DNA of 64,000 bases from positions 5,469,001 through 5,533,000 of the forward strand of contig NZ_CP095481.1 of the NCBI RefSeq assembly GCF_023023025.1. The letters run 5' to 3'. Origin of the DNA: Amycolatopsis sp. WQ 127309. Lineage in GTDB: Bacteria > Actinomycetota > Actinomycetes > Mycobacteriales > Pseudonocardiaceae. Below are positions 1-8,133 of this stretch, one piece after another (the first letter of the stretch is position 1; each line of letters starts with the position of its first letter). A program made the position numbers and the translations under genes. The notes under the pieces are model-generated. The model saw only the letters and a list, made by a program, of their open reading frames with translations. It searched no databases and was not told the DNA's origin.

Positions 1-111
1 CAGCGTCAGCACCGCGACCACCACGAACAGGATCCGGACCAGCGGCCGGGAGCGTTCGAGGGGCGACGGCGGGTCGAGCTCCAGCGCGGCGAACTCAGAG
101 GCCGAACGCAT
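1..111 (-). CDS. N-terminal fragment of a membrane or exported protein
   Basis: The gene runs off the left edge, so only the first 37 codons are visible. ATG at 111 is preceded by GGAGG with good spacing and overlaps the end of the upstream lipoprotein gene by 17 bp, so the two are probably translated together. The fragment is a polar stretch of about 20 residues followed by the start of a hydrophobic helix (LFVVVAVLTL), that is, a signal anchor or signal peptide. In other actinobacteria COG4315 lipoproteins are often followed by a class F sortase, and such an N-terminus would fit, but that is a guess from context. Confidence 0.6.
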   Translation of the reverse strand, partial: MRSASEFAALELDPPSPLERSRPLVRILFVVVAVLTL

Positions 112-688
112 TTTGCCTCCACTCGTCCTGGGTGAGCGTGATCTTCTTGCCGTCCGGCGCGATGGGGTACCACGCCTGCTCGGCGCCCTGGCCGGACGTG
201 TCGGCCGGTTCGCTGTCGCCGGTGAAGTGGTAGAGCGGCCAGCCGGCGAGCGTGAGCTGCTGGCTGCCGTCGTCGCGGGTGAGCTGCCCGATCAGGGACG
301 GGTCGACGTCGATCGGCGCGGGGCCGCCGACGTTGACCGGGATCCACTTGGTCGCGCAGGCGCCGGTGCAGTTCGACCGGGACGGGTCGGACGAGTCCCG
401 GTCGTAGCGGTAGATCGTGTAGCCGGTTCCGTCGACGAGCATGAGCCCGAGGTCGAAGGTCTTGGCGGCGCGGATCTGGCTCTTCGCGGGGTCGTTCGGG
501 TTGGCCGTGATCGGCTGCGGCATGGCGAGGGTCATCGGGGCCTGCTGGCCGGGCATCTGCATGCCGGCGCCCCCACCTGCGGCGTAACCGCCGGAAGTGG
601 TCGCGGCGCCGGCGGTGCAGGCGGTGAGCAGAGCGAGTGCGGTGAGGCACACGGCGGCGGGGACCACCGGTCGGGGAATGCGGATCAC
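95..688 (-). CDS. COG4315-type secreted lipoprotein
   Basis: A 197-residue lipoprotein of the PF03640/COG4315 'secreted repeat' family. GTG at 688 is preferred because GGAGGAG lies just upstream; longer starts lack a ribosome site. A short signal peptide ends in the lipobox LLTAC, so it should be lipidated and anchored outside the membrane. The mature part has one repeat pair with the family signature (GYTIYRYDRDSS, CTGACATKWIPV, then a LAGWPLYHF segment). Function is unknown. A SigL-type promoter (830-857, minus strand) sits upstream, so it is a likely target of the adjacent sigma factor, with a 5' leader of about 135 nt. Confidence 0.85.
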   Translation of the reverse strand: MIRIPRPVVPAAVCLTALALLTACTAGAATTSGGYAAGGGAGMQMPGQQAPMTLAMPQPITANPNDPAKSQIRAAKTFDLGLMLVDGTGYTIYRYDRDSSDPSRSNCTGACATKWIPVNVGGPAPIDVDPSLIGQLTRDDGSQQLTLAGWPLYHFTGDSEPADTSGQGAEQAWYPIAPDGKKITLTQDEWRQNAFGL

Positions 689-752
689 TGCTCCTCCGTG
701 GGGCATGACTACGCGCTGTTGCCGGGGGTGCAACGAAAAAGCGCGCGGAAGA

Positions 753-763
753 TCCACTGTGGA
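753..763. repeat. Iterated palindrome TCCACWGTGGA (first of ten copies)
   Basis: An 11-bp palindrome with a central A/T. Exact copies seen start at 753, 4334, 9004, 19469, 25375, 28791, 29107, 30346, 57854 and 63602; 9-bp cores (CCACWGTGG) also occur near 29319 and 52205. Eight of ten exact copies lie inside coding sequences, in two different reading frames (encoding STVD/E or HSG), so selection appears to act on the DNA rather than on one peptide. Function is unknown. Confidence 0.8.
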
Positions 764-829
764 CGACTGGTCCGGGGTGGATGCGGAGCGTTGCGGGGGA
801 CAACGCCTTGTCGGGGGTCTTCGGTAGGG

Positions 830-857
830 GATACGGACACGGTCCGGAAACGGTTCA
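830..857 (-). promoter_or_regulatory. SigL-type ECF promoter for the lipoprotein gene
   Basis: On the minus strand the sequence reads TGAACC, 16 nt, CGTATC (the -35 is at 857-852, the -10 at 835-830). Both hexamers and the spacer length match the promoter at 2375-2402. They resemble the -35 TGAACC and -10 CGTnTC consensus reported for mycobacterial SigL. It points at the lipoprotein gene starting at 688. Confidence 0.7.
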
Positions 858-966
858 AAAAACTTTCGGGCTCATTTGGTACTGGACGCCGGGGCTCCGG
901 CACACCAGGATGTCCCGCGTGGGACGGCACACTCGAGCGCTGAGACCCGTCGAAGATCAAGAAGGC

Positions 967-1482
967 GTGGTTGTCGAGCCGAACGACGCCTCCGATGATC
1001 TGGCGAAGGCGCTCTACCAGGAGTTCGGTGGGTCCCTCATGGCGTTCGCGCTCCGGCTGACCGGCCACGACCGGCAGTGGGCCGAAGACGTCGTGCAGGA
1101 GACCCTGATCAAGGCGTGGCGGAACGCGGACAAGCTGGACCGCCGGCCGGAGATGCTGCGCGCGTGGTTGTTCACGGTGGCCCGGCGGACCGTCATCGAC
1201 GGCTGGCGCAGCCGCAGCGTCCGTCCCCAGGAGCTCGAAGAGATCGAATCGGACGCGATCACGGTGTCCGACGAGTCGGACCGCACGCTCGCCGCGATGA
1301 TCGTCTACGAGGCGCTGCAGGGGCTTTCGCCCGAGCAGCGGGAGGCCATCCAGCAGACCTACCTGCGCGATCGGACCGTGAACGAGGTCGCCGCGACCCT
1401 CGGCGTGCCCCCGGGCACCATCAAGTCCCGCATCCACCACGCCGTCCGCGCCCTGCGCCGAGCGTTGCGCGAGCGGGGGTGA
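967..1482 (+). CDS. sigL: ECF RNA polymerase sigma factor, SigL type
   Basis: A sigma-70 family ECF factor of 171 residues from GTG 967. An upstream ATG at 910 would add an unconserved N-terminus. Region 2 spans about residues 15-75 (LYQEFGGSLMAFALRLTG, WAEDVVQETLIKAW). Region 4 spans about 115-168 with the helix-turn-helix VNEVAATLGVPPGTIKSRI. It is followed 6 bp later by a zinc anti-sigma gene, the order seen for SigL-RslA in mycobacteria. The flanking secreted proteins behind matching ECF promoters suggest it controls an envelope or extracytoplasmic response. No matching promoter was seen for sigL itself. Confidence 0.9.
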   Translation: MVVEPNDASDDLAKALYQEFGGSLMAFALRLTGHDRQWAEDVVQETLIKAWRNADKLDRRPEMLRAWLFTVARRTVIDGWRSRSVRPQELEEIESDAITVSDESDRTLAAMIVYEALQGLSPEQREAIQQTYLRDRTVNEVAATLGVPPGTIKSRIHHAVRALRRALRERG

Positions 1483-1488
1483 GCTGAG

Positions 1489-2283
1489 GTGGCCGGGTCC
1501 GCACACACCGACGTCGCCGCGTACGTGCTCGGCGTCCTCAGTGAGGCCGAGAACAACCAGTTCGAAGCCCACCTGATGAACTGCCCCGACTGCCAGCTCG
1601 ACCTGATCGAGCTGTACCAGCTGCCGGACGTGCTCGACCTCGTCAAGCGCAGCTGGCCCGAGCCCCCGATGCCCGCCCCCGGCCCGCGCACCCTCGCCCC
1701 CGGGCCCCGCGTGCTGCGCGGCCTGATGGAAGAGGCGTCCGTGAAGCGGCGACGCCGGCGCCGGGCCGGCATCATCGCCGGCACCGCGGCCGCCGCGCTC
1801 GTCATCGCCGGGCCGCTCGTGACGCTCGCCGTCCGGCCCGCCGACGCCGTCCCGCCCGCCTCCCTGTCCGCGCCGAGCGGCAAGCCGGCGTCCGCCGTGA
1901 CGAGCGTCCCCGCGACGTCCACACCACCGCCGTCGGCCGCGTCGACGAGCCGGCCGCCCGGTGGCGGCCAGACCTACGGCCGCGGCAGCGGCGGGTCGGC
2001 CGTCAACGCGCTCGTCACCGTGCTGCCCGTCGAGTGGGGCAGCCGGGTCGAGCTCGAGCTGCGCGGGATCGTCGGGCCGCTCAACTGTCAGCTGGTCGCC
2101 ATCTCCGCCGCGGGCGAAGAGCGCGTCGTCACCGGCTGGTCGGTGCCGCCCAAGGGCTTCGGCATCCCCGGCTCACCCGAACCGCTGCGGCTGCAGGGGT
2201 CCACGTCGATGACGATGGACCAGATCGGCCGGTTCGAGGTCCGTGGCGAGGACGGCACCGTCCTCGTCATGGTGCAGCGTTAA
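1489..2283 (+). CDS. rslA: Zinc-binding transmembrane anti-sigma factor, RslA type
   Basis: A 264-residue anti-sigma factor that should hold the preceding ECF sigma at the membrane. The N-terminal zinc anti-sigma domain has the HxxxCxxC signature (His28, Cys32, Cys35). A cluster of arginines followed by one hydrophobic helix (about residues 93-115) anchors it, leaving a Pro/Ser/Thr-rich linker and a beta-rich C-terminal domain outside the cell. GTG 1489 follows the sigma stop by 6 bp with a GGGGGTGAG ribosome site. In RslA the zinc site is redox-sensitive; the same is likely here because the ligands are present. Confidence 0.88.
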   Translation: MAGSAHTDVAAYVLGVLSEAENNQFEAHLMNCPDCQLDLIELYQLPDVLDLVKRSWPEPPMPAPGPRTLAPGPRVLRGLMEEASVKRRRRRRAGIIAGTAAAALVIAGPLVTLAVRPADAVPPASLSAPSGKPASAVTSVPATSTPPPSAASTSRPPGGGQTYGRGSGGSAVNALVTVLPVEWGSRVELELRGIVGPLNCQLVAISAAGEERVVTGWSVPPKGFGIPGSPEPLRLQGSTSMTMDQIGRFEVRGEDGTVLVMVQR

Positions 2284-2374
2284 ATCATTTTCGCGGTTGA
2301 TCCCCGGTGACCTGGGTGAATGCTGTCCGGTTGCGCGGCGTTAGATAACGAAAAGATAACGGGCTGGTCGCTTT

Positions 2375-2402
2375 TGAACCTCACGCCACCAGCGTCCGTA
2401 TC
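2375..2402 (+). promoter_or_regulatory. SigL-type ECF promoter for the DUF1996 operon
   Basis: TGAACC (2375-2380), 16 nt, CGTATC (2397-2402), identical in both hexamers and spacing to the minus-strand promoter at 830-857. It would transcribe the DUF1996 gene and the lipoprotein gene behind it, leaving a leader of about 200 nt. The rest of 2284-2607 shows no gene or clear hairpin. Confidence 0.7.
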
Positions 2403-2607
2403 CCCCAATGCATCCCCCGATGCACCCGATAGCCCCCGAGCCGGAACCGAGTGGCACCGGGCAGCGGCGCCGGAACGCACGGCGCCAGGCCCCGGTCGGC
2501 ACTCCCCCCGGGTTCCGCACCAATCACGACCTCAATTATCGGTAGTTCTTGCCCGGGCTGCCGCGCTGTTCGGCGCGCCCGGAATAACGAACGAGGTGAA
2601 CTAGTCC

Positions 2608-4104
2608 ATGCCCCGGAATTCTCGGTCCCCCGTGACGGGAAAGCATCGTGTTGCCCGTCGAACCAAGATCGCGATGGGCGCGCTCGGCCTGGCGATCGCC
2701 GTCGGCGCACTCGCCGTCGCGGTCTCGACGGGCCGCACGGGCGAGGCCAGCGCGGACCCCGCAGACCCGTCGTTCTTCATCGACATCAACAAGGTTCCCG
2801 CCGGCAACAACGTCAACGCGGCCTTGAAGAAGAAGGGTGCGCAGGGCTCCTTCACCGTCGACTGTGGAACGAACGCCGACGGCGCCCACCACAACCCGGA
2901 CAACTTCATCGCCCAGCCCGGGATCAAGAACGGCGCGCAGCACCTGCACGACTACGTCGGCAACGTGACCACCGACGCCGACTCGAGCCTCAAGAGCCTG
3001 CTCGCCGGTGACACCACCTGCAAGAACGGCGACCAGTCCGCCTACTTCTGGCCGGTCATCCGGATCGACCGCGAGGATAACGCGGCGAACGAGAGCGAGA
3101 ACCAGCAGGCCGAGCAGGAGCAGCAGGGCAAGACCGGCGACGTCCAGCAGGACCAGAGCGCGGCGGACGCCCAGGCGGCCGACGCTGCCGGAGAGGGCCA
3201 GGACGCGCAGGACCAGGCGGCGGCGGACCCCAACGCCGCAGACCCCAACGCCGCCGACCCGAACGCGGACCCCGACGCTCAGGACCAGAACGCTCAGGAC
3301 CAGAACGGTCAGCAGAAGAAAAAGAACACCGGTGGCGGCGCGACGCGCGGTGACCAGAACGCCCAGCAGCAGGACGGTCAGAACCAGCAGCAGGGCCAGG
3401 ACCGCCGGCGCGGCGGCCAGAACGGTGGCCAGAACAACGGCGGCCAGAACAACAACGGCGGCGGCAAGAACCAGGGCGGCCAGAACGGCAACCAGAGCAG
3501 CACCGTCGCGGCACCGCCGGCCGACGGCGAGCTCGGTGGCCCCGAGGGTGCGAACGAAGAGGTCGGCGACAACGACGGCGAGATCGTCGAGCCGGAGTCC
3601 GCGACCCTGAAGTTCATCGGCGGTGGCGCGAGGAACGTCGTCGCGATGCCGCTCGGCCTGAAGATCCTCTACGGTGACGCCAAGCAGAGCACCAACGGTC
3701 CGGCCAACGCCCGGCCCAGCTGGACCTGCACCGGGTTCGAGGACCGGCTGACCGACCTCTACCCGATCTGCCCGGCGGGCAGCAAGGTCGAGCGCATCCA
3801 CGCCTTCCCGAACTGCTGGGACGGCAAGAACACCGACAGCGCGAACCACCGCACCCACGTGGTGTTCGCCGACCAGCAGGGCAAGTGCCCGCAGGGGTTC
3901 AAGAACATCCCGCAGCTGCAGGTGACGCTGGTCTACGACGTCCCGCAGGACGTCCAGCAGAACGGTCAGTACAAAGTGGACGCGTTCGCGCAGGAGAAGC
4001 ACAACCCGCGCTCCGACCACGACGACTTCGGCAACGTGATGAGCAAGAAGATCATGAACCGCCTCGTCAACTGCGTCAACTCGGGCAAGGCCTGCGCGGA
4101 ATAA
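2608..4104 (+). CDS. Secreted DUF1996 protein with a disordered insert
   Basis: A 498-residue exported protein of the DUF1996 (PF09362) family, of unknown function. ATG 2608 follows GAGGTGA. It has a basic N-terminus, a hydrophobic signal segment (about residues 24-45) and the family motif HLHDYVGN near residue 113. Residues about 155-325 are a low-complexity insert rich in Gln, Asn, Asp, Ala and Gly, with repeats such as DPNAADPNAA and QNNGG. The DUF1996 fold then resumes (SWTCTGFEDRLTDLYPICP, HAFPNCWDG). The insert therefore splits the domain, which is unusual. Cysteines lie on both sides and may form disulfides. It is co-transcribed with the next lipoprotein gene (47 bp gap) from the SigL-type promoter. 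Confidence 0.85.
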   Translation: MPRNSRSPVTGKHRVARRTKIAMGALGLAIAVGALAVAVSTGRTGEASADPADPSFFIDINKVPAGNNVNAALKKKGAQGSFTVDCGTNADGAHHNPDNFIAQPGIKNGAQHLHDYVGNVTTDADSSLKSLLAGDTTCKNGDQSAYFWPVIRIDREDNAANESENQQAEQEQQGKTGDVQQDQSAADAQAADAAGEGQDAQDQAAADPNAADPNAADPNADPDAQDQNAQDQNGQQKKKNTGGGATRGDQNAQQQDGQNQQQGQDRRRGGQNGGQNNGGQNNNGGGKNQGGQNGNQSSTVAAPPADGELGGPEGANEEVGDNDGEIVEPESATLKFIGGGARNVVAMPLGLKILYGDAKQSTNGPANARPSWTCTGFEDRLTDLYPICPAGSKVERIHAFPNCWDGKNTDSANHRTHVVFADQQGKCPQGFKNIPQLQVTLVYDVPQDVQQNGQYKVDAFAQEKHNPRSDHDDFGNVMSKKIMNRLVNCVNSGKACAE

Positions 4105-4150
4105 CGCTCCACCGCCTGCACCGGTCATCGCTCCAGGAAGGGTGAACGTC

Positions 4151-5113
4151 GTGAACCGTGCTCGCCCGGTCGCTGCCGCTCTGCTCGCCGTCGCCGGCCT
4201 CGCGCTGGTCACGGCCTGCGGGACCAATCCGTACGCCACGTCCGGCAACGTTCAGCCGGCCGCACTCGGTCTTCAGCAGCAGCAACCGGCGAGCACGGTT
4301 CCGGCCGGTGCCGGCCAAGTACAGCTCGTTACGTCCACAGTGGAGGGTCTCGGCACGGTCCTGGCCGACGCCGAAGGCCACACGCTCTACCGGTACGCGA
4401 AGGACAGCGCCAAGCCCCCGAAGGCCGTCTGCGACGGCGCTTGCGCGGAAACGTGGCCCCCGCTGGTCTCCGACGCCCCGGCGCTCGCCGCCGGAGTGGA
4501 CGCGCAGCTCGTCGGCGAGGTCACCCGACCCGACGGGCAGCGGCAGGTGACCGTCGGCGGCTGGCCGGTCTACCGGTACGCCAAGGACACCGGCCGGGGC
4601 ATCGCGCTCGGCCAGAACGTCAGCGCGGACTGGGCGGCGATCACCCCGACCGGCGGGAAAGCAGCCGGCCAGAGCGGCTCCCCGGCCACCGGACCCGCCA
4701 AGCCGACGACGATCGGCACCACCGACGTCGGCGGCCTCGGTCCGGTGCTCACCGACCAGGCGGGCAACACGCTCTACCTGTTCACCAAGGACGGCAAGGA
4801 CTCCGGTGAGTCCACTTGCGACGGTGCCTGCGCGAAGACGTGGCCGCCGGTGCGGGTGGACGGCCGGATCACCGTCGCCGAGAGCGTCGACACCGGCCTC
4901 ATCGGCCGGATCCGGCGGCCGGACGGCACCATGCAGGTGACCGTCGGCGGCTGGCCGGTCTACACCTACAGCAAGGACGGCGCGCCCGGCGAAGCCACCG
5001 GGCACGGAGTCGGGAACACCTGGTACGCCGTGGAACCCAGCGGCTGCAAGGTCGACCCGGCCCGCAGACCCGACGCCCAGCAGGCAGTCGCGACGTCACC
5101 CGGCGGGTACTGA
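4151..5113 (+). CDS. COG4315 lipoprotein with tandem repeat pair
   Basis: A 320-residue lipoprotein. GTG 4151 is chosen over GTG 4142 because AGGAAGG abuts the earlier codon. The signal peptide ends in the lipobox LVTAC. Two PF03640-type modules follow (about residues 60-160 and 190-300). Each has a TLYRY/TLYLF strand, a CDGACAxxWPP motif and a VTVGGWPVY motif. This is a duplicated version of the single-module lipoprotein at 95-688 and lies in an operon with the DUF1996 gene. Role unknown; the genes probably form one SigL-controlled envelope regulon. Confidence 0.85.
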   Translation: MNRARPVAAALLAVAGLALVTACGTNPYATSGNVQPAALGLQQQQPASTVPAGAGQVQLVTSTVEGLGTVLADAEGHTLYRYAKDSAKPPKAVCDGACAETWPPLVSDAPALAAGVDAQLVGEVTRPDGQRQVTVGGWPVYRYAKDTGRGIALGQNVSADWAAITPTGGKAAGQSGSPATGPAKPTTIGTTDVGGLGPVLTDQAGNTLYLFTKDGKDSGESTCDGACAKTWPPVRVDGRITVAESVDTGLIGRIRRPDGTMQVTVGGWPVYTYSKDGAPGEATGHGVGNTWYAVEPSGCKVDPARRPDAQQAVATSPGGY

Positions 5114-5127
5114 CCGCCCCACGATCC

Positions 5128-5819
5128 CCGGCCCGGCGAACACTTCCCTCCACCTCACCCCCCCGTTCGCCGGGCCGGTAGCAGTACCCGGGACCACGGT
5201 CCCGGTCGTGAGTTCCGGCCCGGTGGGTGTTTCCCCTCCACCTCACCCCCCTTGCCCACCAGGCCGGTGCGGTAACGCGAGACCCGGTCCCGGCGGACGC
5301 TTCCTCCACCTCACCCCCCCCCAAAGTCCGCCGGGCCAGGTCCGCACCACCACCCCCTGAAATACGCGGGACCCCCCGGTCCCGCCCCCGAGCCCCGGCC
5401 GGGTGGACGTCTTCCCTCCACCTCACCCCCCCCACGTCCACCGGGCCGGGATTCCTTACCCCACAACGATCCCCGCGGGATCAAACGAAGGAGGAAACGG
5501 CGGGCACAGACCCCGCCCCTCAGGTCCCGGCCCGGCAGGCGACTTCCCTCCACCTCACCCCCCAACCTGCCGGCCCGGACCCCTCAACCCGACCCCCCAA
5601 TCACACGAGATCCCCCTCTGGACACGCGACTTACGTCTTCCATCACGCGAGTCACGTCCCCAGTCACGCGAGATCCGCTTCCGGTCACGCGCATCCGGCG
5701 TCGGAACTTCCACGCTCCGCCCGGATCCGGCCCCGGCGACCGCCCCCTCGCTCGCCGGCCCCGAAATCCCCGGTCCGGTGGATGCTTCCCTCCACCTCAC
5801 CCCCCATCCTCCGGACCGG
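5128..5819. repeat. Cluster of six stem-loops with a constant polypyrimidine loop
   Basis: Six inverted repeats share the loop core CCTCCACCTCACC and have different, self-complementary stems. Arms: (1) 5128-5141 / 5165-5178, 14 bp perfect; (2) 5215-5227 / 5255-5267, one mismatch; (3) 5289-5298 / 5326-5335, perfect 10 bp core that continues imperfectly; (4) 5394-5410 / 5434-5450, one mismatch; (5) 5532-5539 / 5566-5573 core, continuing with one mismatch; (6) 5770-5783 / 5806-5819, one mismatch. Loops are about 22-27 nt. The inner stem bases vary (GAAC, TGGG, GGAC, ACGT, CAGG, GGAT) while the partner arm changes to match. Smaller hairpins lie between copies (near 5187-5204, 5376-5395, 5480-5494). 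The block separates convergent genes; no protein is expected here. Confidence 0.88.
5602..5706. repeat. 21-bp periodic array (five units)
   Basis: CACGCGA-type heads begin at 5602, 5623, 5644, 5665 and 5686, an exact 21-bp period. The head is close to RTCACGCGAG; the following 11 bp vary (for example ATCCGCTTCCG). The array lies between stem-loops 5 and 6 of the hairpin block. All units point the same way, unlike the mirror-symmetric arrays at 32347, 32743 and 62560. Confidence 0.85.
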
Positions 5820-5820
5820 C

Positions 5821-6867
5821 TCAGCTGCGGTCCCCGTGCTCCGGCACGGGGACCGCGGCCCAGAAGTCCAGCGGGACGCGGCCGACGCCCCGGCCGGCGG
5901 AGTCGAGCAGCCGGCCCATCAGCTTGACGCTCCGGAGCGTGACGGCCCGCCCGGCGATCTCCAGCCACGGCAGCTTCGCGGCCATCAGGCTCTCCAGCGC
6001 CACCGTGTCGTGCTGCGTCGGCAGCCACACCACCAGCATCAGGTTCGCCTCGCCGGACACCGCCGCGCACATCCGGACCTCCGGCAGCATCGCCAGCGAC
6101 CGGGCCGTCGTCTCCAGCTTGTCCGGCGGGACCCGCAGCCACAGCGTCACGGTGACCGGCGCGGGCGACGCCGATCGCGCGATCTCGCACCGGACGCGGA
6201 TCGCGCCCCGGGCCAGCAGCGCGTCCAGCCGGCGCCGCACGGTCGTCGCCCCGACGCCGAGCTCGGCCGCCAGCGCCGCCGCCGACACCCGCGCGTCCAC
6301 CCCGAGCGCCAGGATCAGCGCCCGGTCGGCGTCGTCGAAGCGCAGCGGGGCGCGGTGGCGCACCGGCTTCGGCGTCAGCGCTTCCCGTTGCCCGGGCGAG
6401 ATCGCCCGCACCCGCCACCGGCTGCCCTCGGTGAACATCCGCGGTGACAGCACCGTCCGCACGCGCGTCACGCCGGGCACCGCCGTCACCCGGTCCAGGA
6501 CGTGCGCGCCCAGCTCCCGCAACGTCGGCGCGACGACGTGGGCGAGCAGGTCGAACGGCCCCGCGAGGTACTCGACGGTGACGACGTGCACGTCGGCGGC
6601 CAGCACGTCGGCGACGCGCAGCGCCGCGCCGGGCGCGCAGTCGATCTCGACGAACGCCAGCGCGAGCTGCGCGGTGAGCTCCCCGCCCGCGTAGGCGGTG
6701 AGCCACGCGTCCCCGCGCTCGACGAGGCCGTCCCAGCGCCGGGCGGCGGTCACCGCGCCCAGCCCGAGCGCGTTCCCGAGCGTCGACCAGGACGCCCGCG
6801 GCGCCGCCTGCAGCGCGTCGACCAGTTTGAGGTCCTGCTCGTCCAACATGGCGGATTCTTCGCTCAT
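5821..6867 (-). CDS. Double-module AsnC/Lrp family regulator
   Basis: A 348-residue transcription factor built from two Lrp/AsnC modules in tandem. Each has an N-terminal helix-turn-helix (about residues 8-55 and 175-225; the second contains VSAAALAAELGVGATTVRRRL) and a RAM-type ligand domain. Start 6867 has GAGGG upstream. It is divergent from the M20 hydrolase operon with 68 bp between, and an inverted repeat there (6872-6893) is a good operator candidate. By family logic it should sense an amino acid or derivative handled by that operon; the ligand is unknown. Confidence 0.88.
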   Translation of the reverse strand: MSEESAMLDEQDLKLVDALQAAPRASWSTLGNALGLGAVTAARRWDGLVERGDAWLTAYAGGELTAQLALAFVEIDCAPGAALRVADVLAADVHVVTVEYLAGPFDLLAHVVAPTLRELGAHVLDRVTAVPGVTRVRTVLSPRMFTEGSRWRVRAISPGQREALTPKPVRHRAPLRFDDADRALILALGVDARVSAAALAAELGVGATTVRRRLDALLARGAIRVRCEIARSASPAPVTVTLWLRVPPDKLETTARSLAMLPEVRMCAAVSGEANLMLVVWLPTQHDTVALESLMAAKLPWLEIAGRAVTLRSVKLMGRLLDSAGRGVGRVPLDFWAAVPVPEHGDRS

Positions 6868-6871
6868 CAGC

Positions 6872-6893
6872 CCTCGAAACGGTGGTTTTGAGG
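6872..6893. promoter_or_regulatory. Inverted repeat, likely AsnC-family operator
   Basis: CCTCGAAAC and GTTTTGAGG, 9-bp arms separated by 4 bp with a single mismatch, placed between the divergent regulator and the M20 hydrolase gene. Lrp/AsnC proteins bind such short palindromes. The assignment is by position. Confidence 0.5.
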
Positions 6894-6935
6894 ATTTTCT
6901 CCCGCCATTGTGCTCGACTCTCGCATGATCGGCGG

Positions 6936-8129
6936 ATGACCCTGCGCTCCGACGCCGCCGTCCTGCTCGACGATCTGGTCGCTCTGCGCCGTGACCTGCA
7001 CCGCATTCCCGAGATCGGCCTGCACCTGCCGCGCACGCAGGAGCGCGTCCTCGCCGCGCTCGACGGCCTCGACCTCGAACTGAGCGTCGGCAAGAACCTC
7101 TCGTCGATCACCGGCGTCCTGCGCGGCGGCAAGCCGGGCGGGACCGTCCTGCTGCGCGGCGACATGGACGCGCTCCCGGTGACCGAGGCGACCGGCGAGG
7201 AGTTCAGCTCGACGCTCGACGGCGCCATGCACGCCTGCGGCCACGACCTCCACACCGCGGGCCTGGTCGGCGCGGCCCGGCTGCTCTGCGCCCGCAAAGC
7301 CGACCTGCCCGGCGACGTTGTGTTCATGTTCCAGCCCGGCGAAGAGGGCTGGGACGGCGCCGGTCACATGATCGAGGAAGGCGTCCTGACGGCGTCCGGC
7401 AAGCACGTCGACGCCGCGTACGGCCTGCACGTCTCGGCCGCCAGCTACGCGAAGGGCCAGTTCACCGCCCGGCCCGGCACGCTCATGGCGGCCTCCGGCG
7501 CGCTCGCCGTCCGGGTGCGGGGCGAGGGCGGCCACGGCTCGTCCCCGCACGACGCGCGCGACCCGATCCCGGCCGCCTGCGAGATGGTGACCGCGCTGCA
7601 GACGATGGTGACGCGGGCCTTCGACGTCTTCGACCCGGTCGTCGTCACCGTCGGGACGTTCCACGCCGGCACCCGGCGCAACATCATCCCGGACGACGCG
7701 GTGTTCGAGGCGACGCTGCGGTCGTTCTCGCCGGAGACGGCGGCGCGCGTCGGCGACCGCGCCGTCCAGGTCTGCCGCGGCATCGCCGCCGCGCACGGCC
7801 TCGACATCGACGTCACGTTCGAGCCCGAGTACCCGGCCACGGTCAACGACGCCGGCGCGTACGACTTCGTCGCGGCCACCATCCGCGACGTCTTCGGCGC
7901 GGAGCGGTTCACCGAGATGGCCGAACCGATCACCGGGTCGGAGGACTTCTCCCGCGTCCTCGAGCGCGTGCCCGGCGCGTACCTGTTCCTCGGCGCGTGC
8001 CCGACGGACCCGGCGACCGCGCCGGACAACCACTCGCCGCGCGCGCGGTTCGACGACAGCGTGCTCGGCGACGGCGCCGCGCTGCTGGCCGAGCTCGCGA
8101 TCCGCCGGCTCGCGCTCCTGGCCGGGTGA
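6936..8129 (+). CDS. M20 family amidohydrolase
   Basis: A 397-residue M20/M40-type metallohydrolase (hippurate hydrolase/IAA-amino acid hydrolase group) that should cleave an N-acyl amino acid or peptide amide bond. Metal-binding motifs are visible (RGDMDALPV, MHACGHDLHTA, QPGEEGWDGA, GSEDFS). ATG 6936 lacks a clear ribosome site but has CATGAT exactly 6 nt upstream, fitting a leaderless transcript. It opens a tightly coupled operon with DUF3311, an SSS permease and a second amidohydrolase, pointing to import and breakdown of one class of compound. Confidence 0.9.
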   Translation: MTLRSDAAVLLDDLVALRRDLHRIPEIGLHLPRTQERVLAALDGLDLELSVGKNLSSITGVLRGGKPGGTVLLRGDMDALPVTEATGEEFSSTLDGAMHACGHDLHTAGLVGAARLLCARKADLPGDVVFMFQPGEEGWDGAGHMIEEGVLTASGKHVDAAYGLHVSAASYAKGQFTARPGTLMAASGALAVRVRGEGGHGSSPHDARDPIPAACEMVTALQTMVTRAFDVFDPVVVTVGTFHAGTRRNIIPDDAVFEATLRSFSPETAARVGDRAVQVCRGIAAAHGLDIDVTFEPEYPATVNDAGAYDFVAATIRDVFGAERFTEMAEPITGSEDFSRVLERVPGAYLFLGACPTDPATAPDNHSPRARFDDSVLGDGAALLAELAIRRLALLAG

Positions 8130-8133
8130 CGCC

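Noticed and set aside
2536..4248. Long antisense open frame opposite the DUF1996 gene
   Set aside because: It is the complement of a GC-rich gene with strong codon bias; its translation is a low-complexity Val/Leu/Arg string with no domain or start signal.
5602..5706. CRISPR-like array
   Set aside because: The period is 21 bp with only a 10-bp common head and a locus-homogenised tail; there are no unique spacers and no cas genes.
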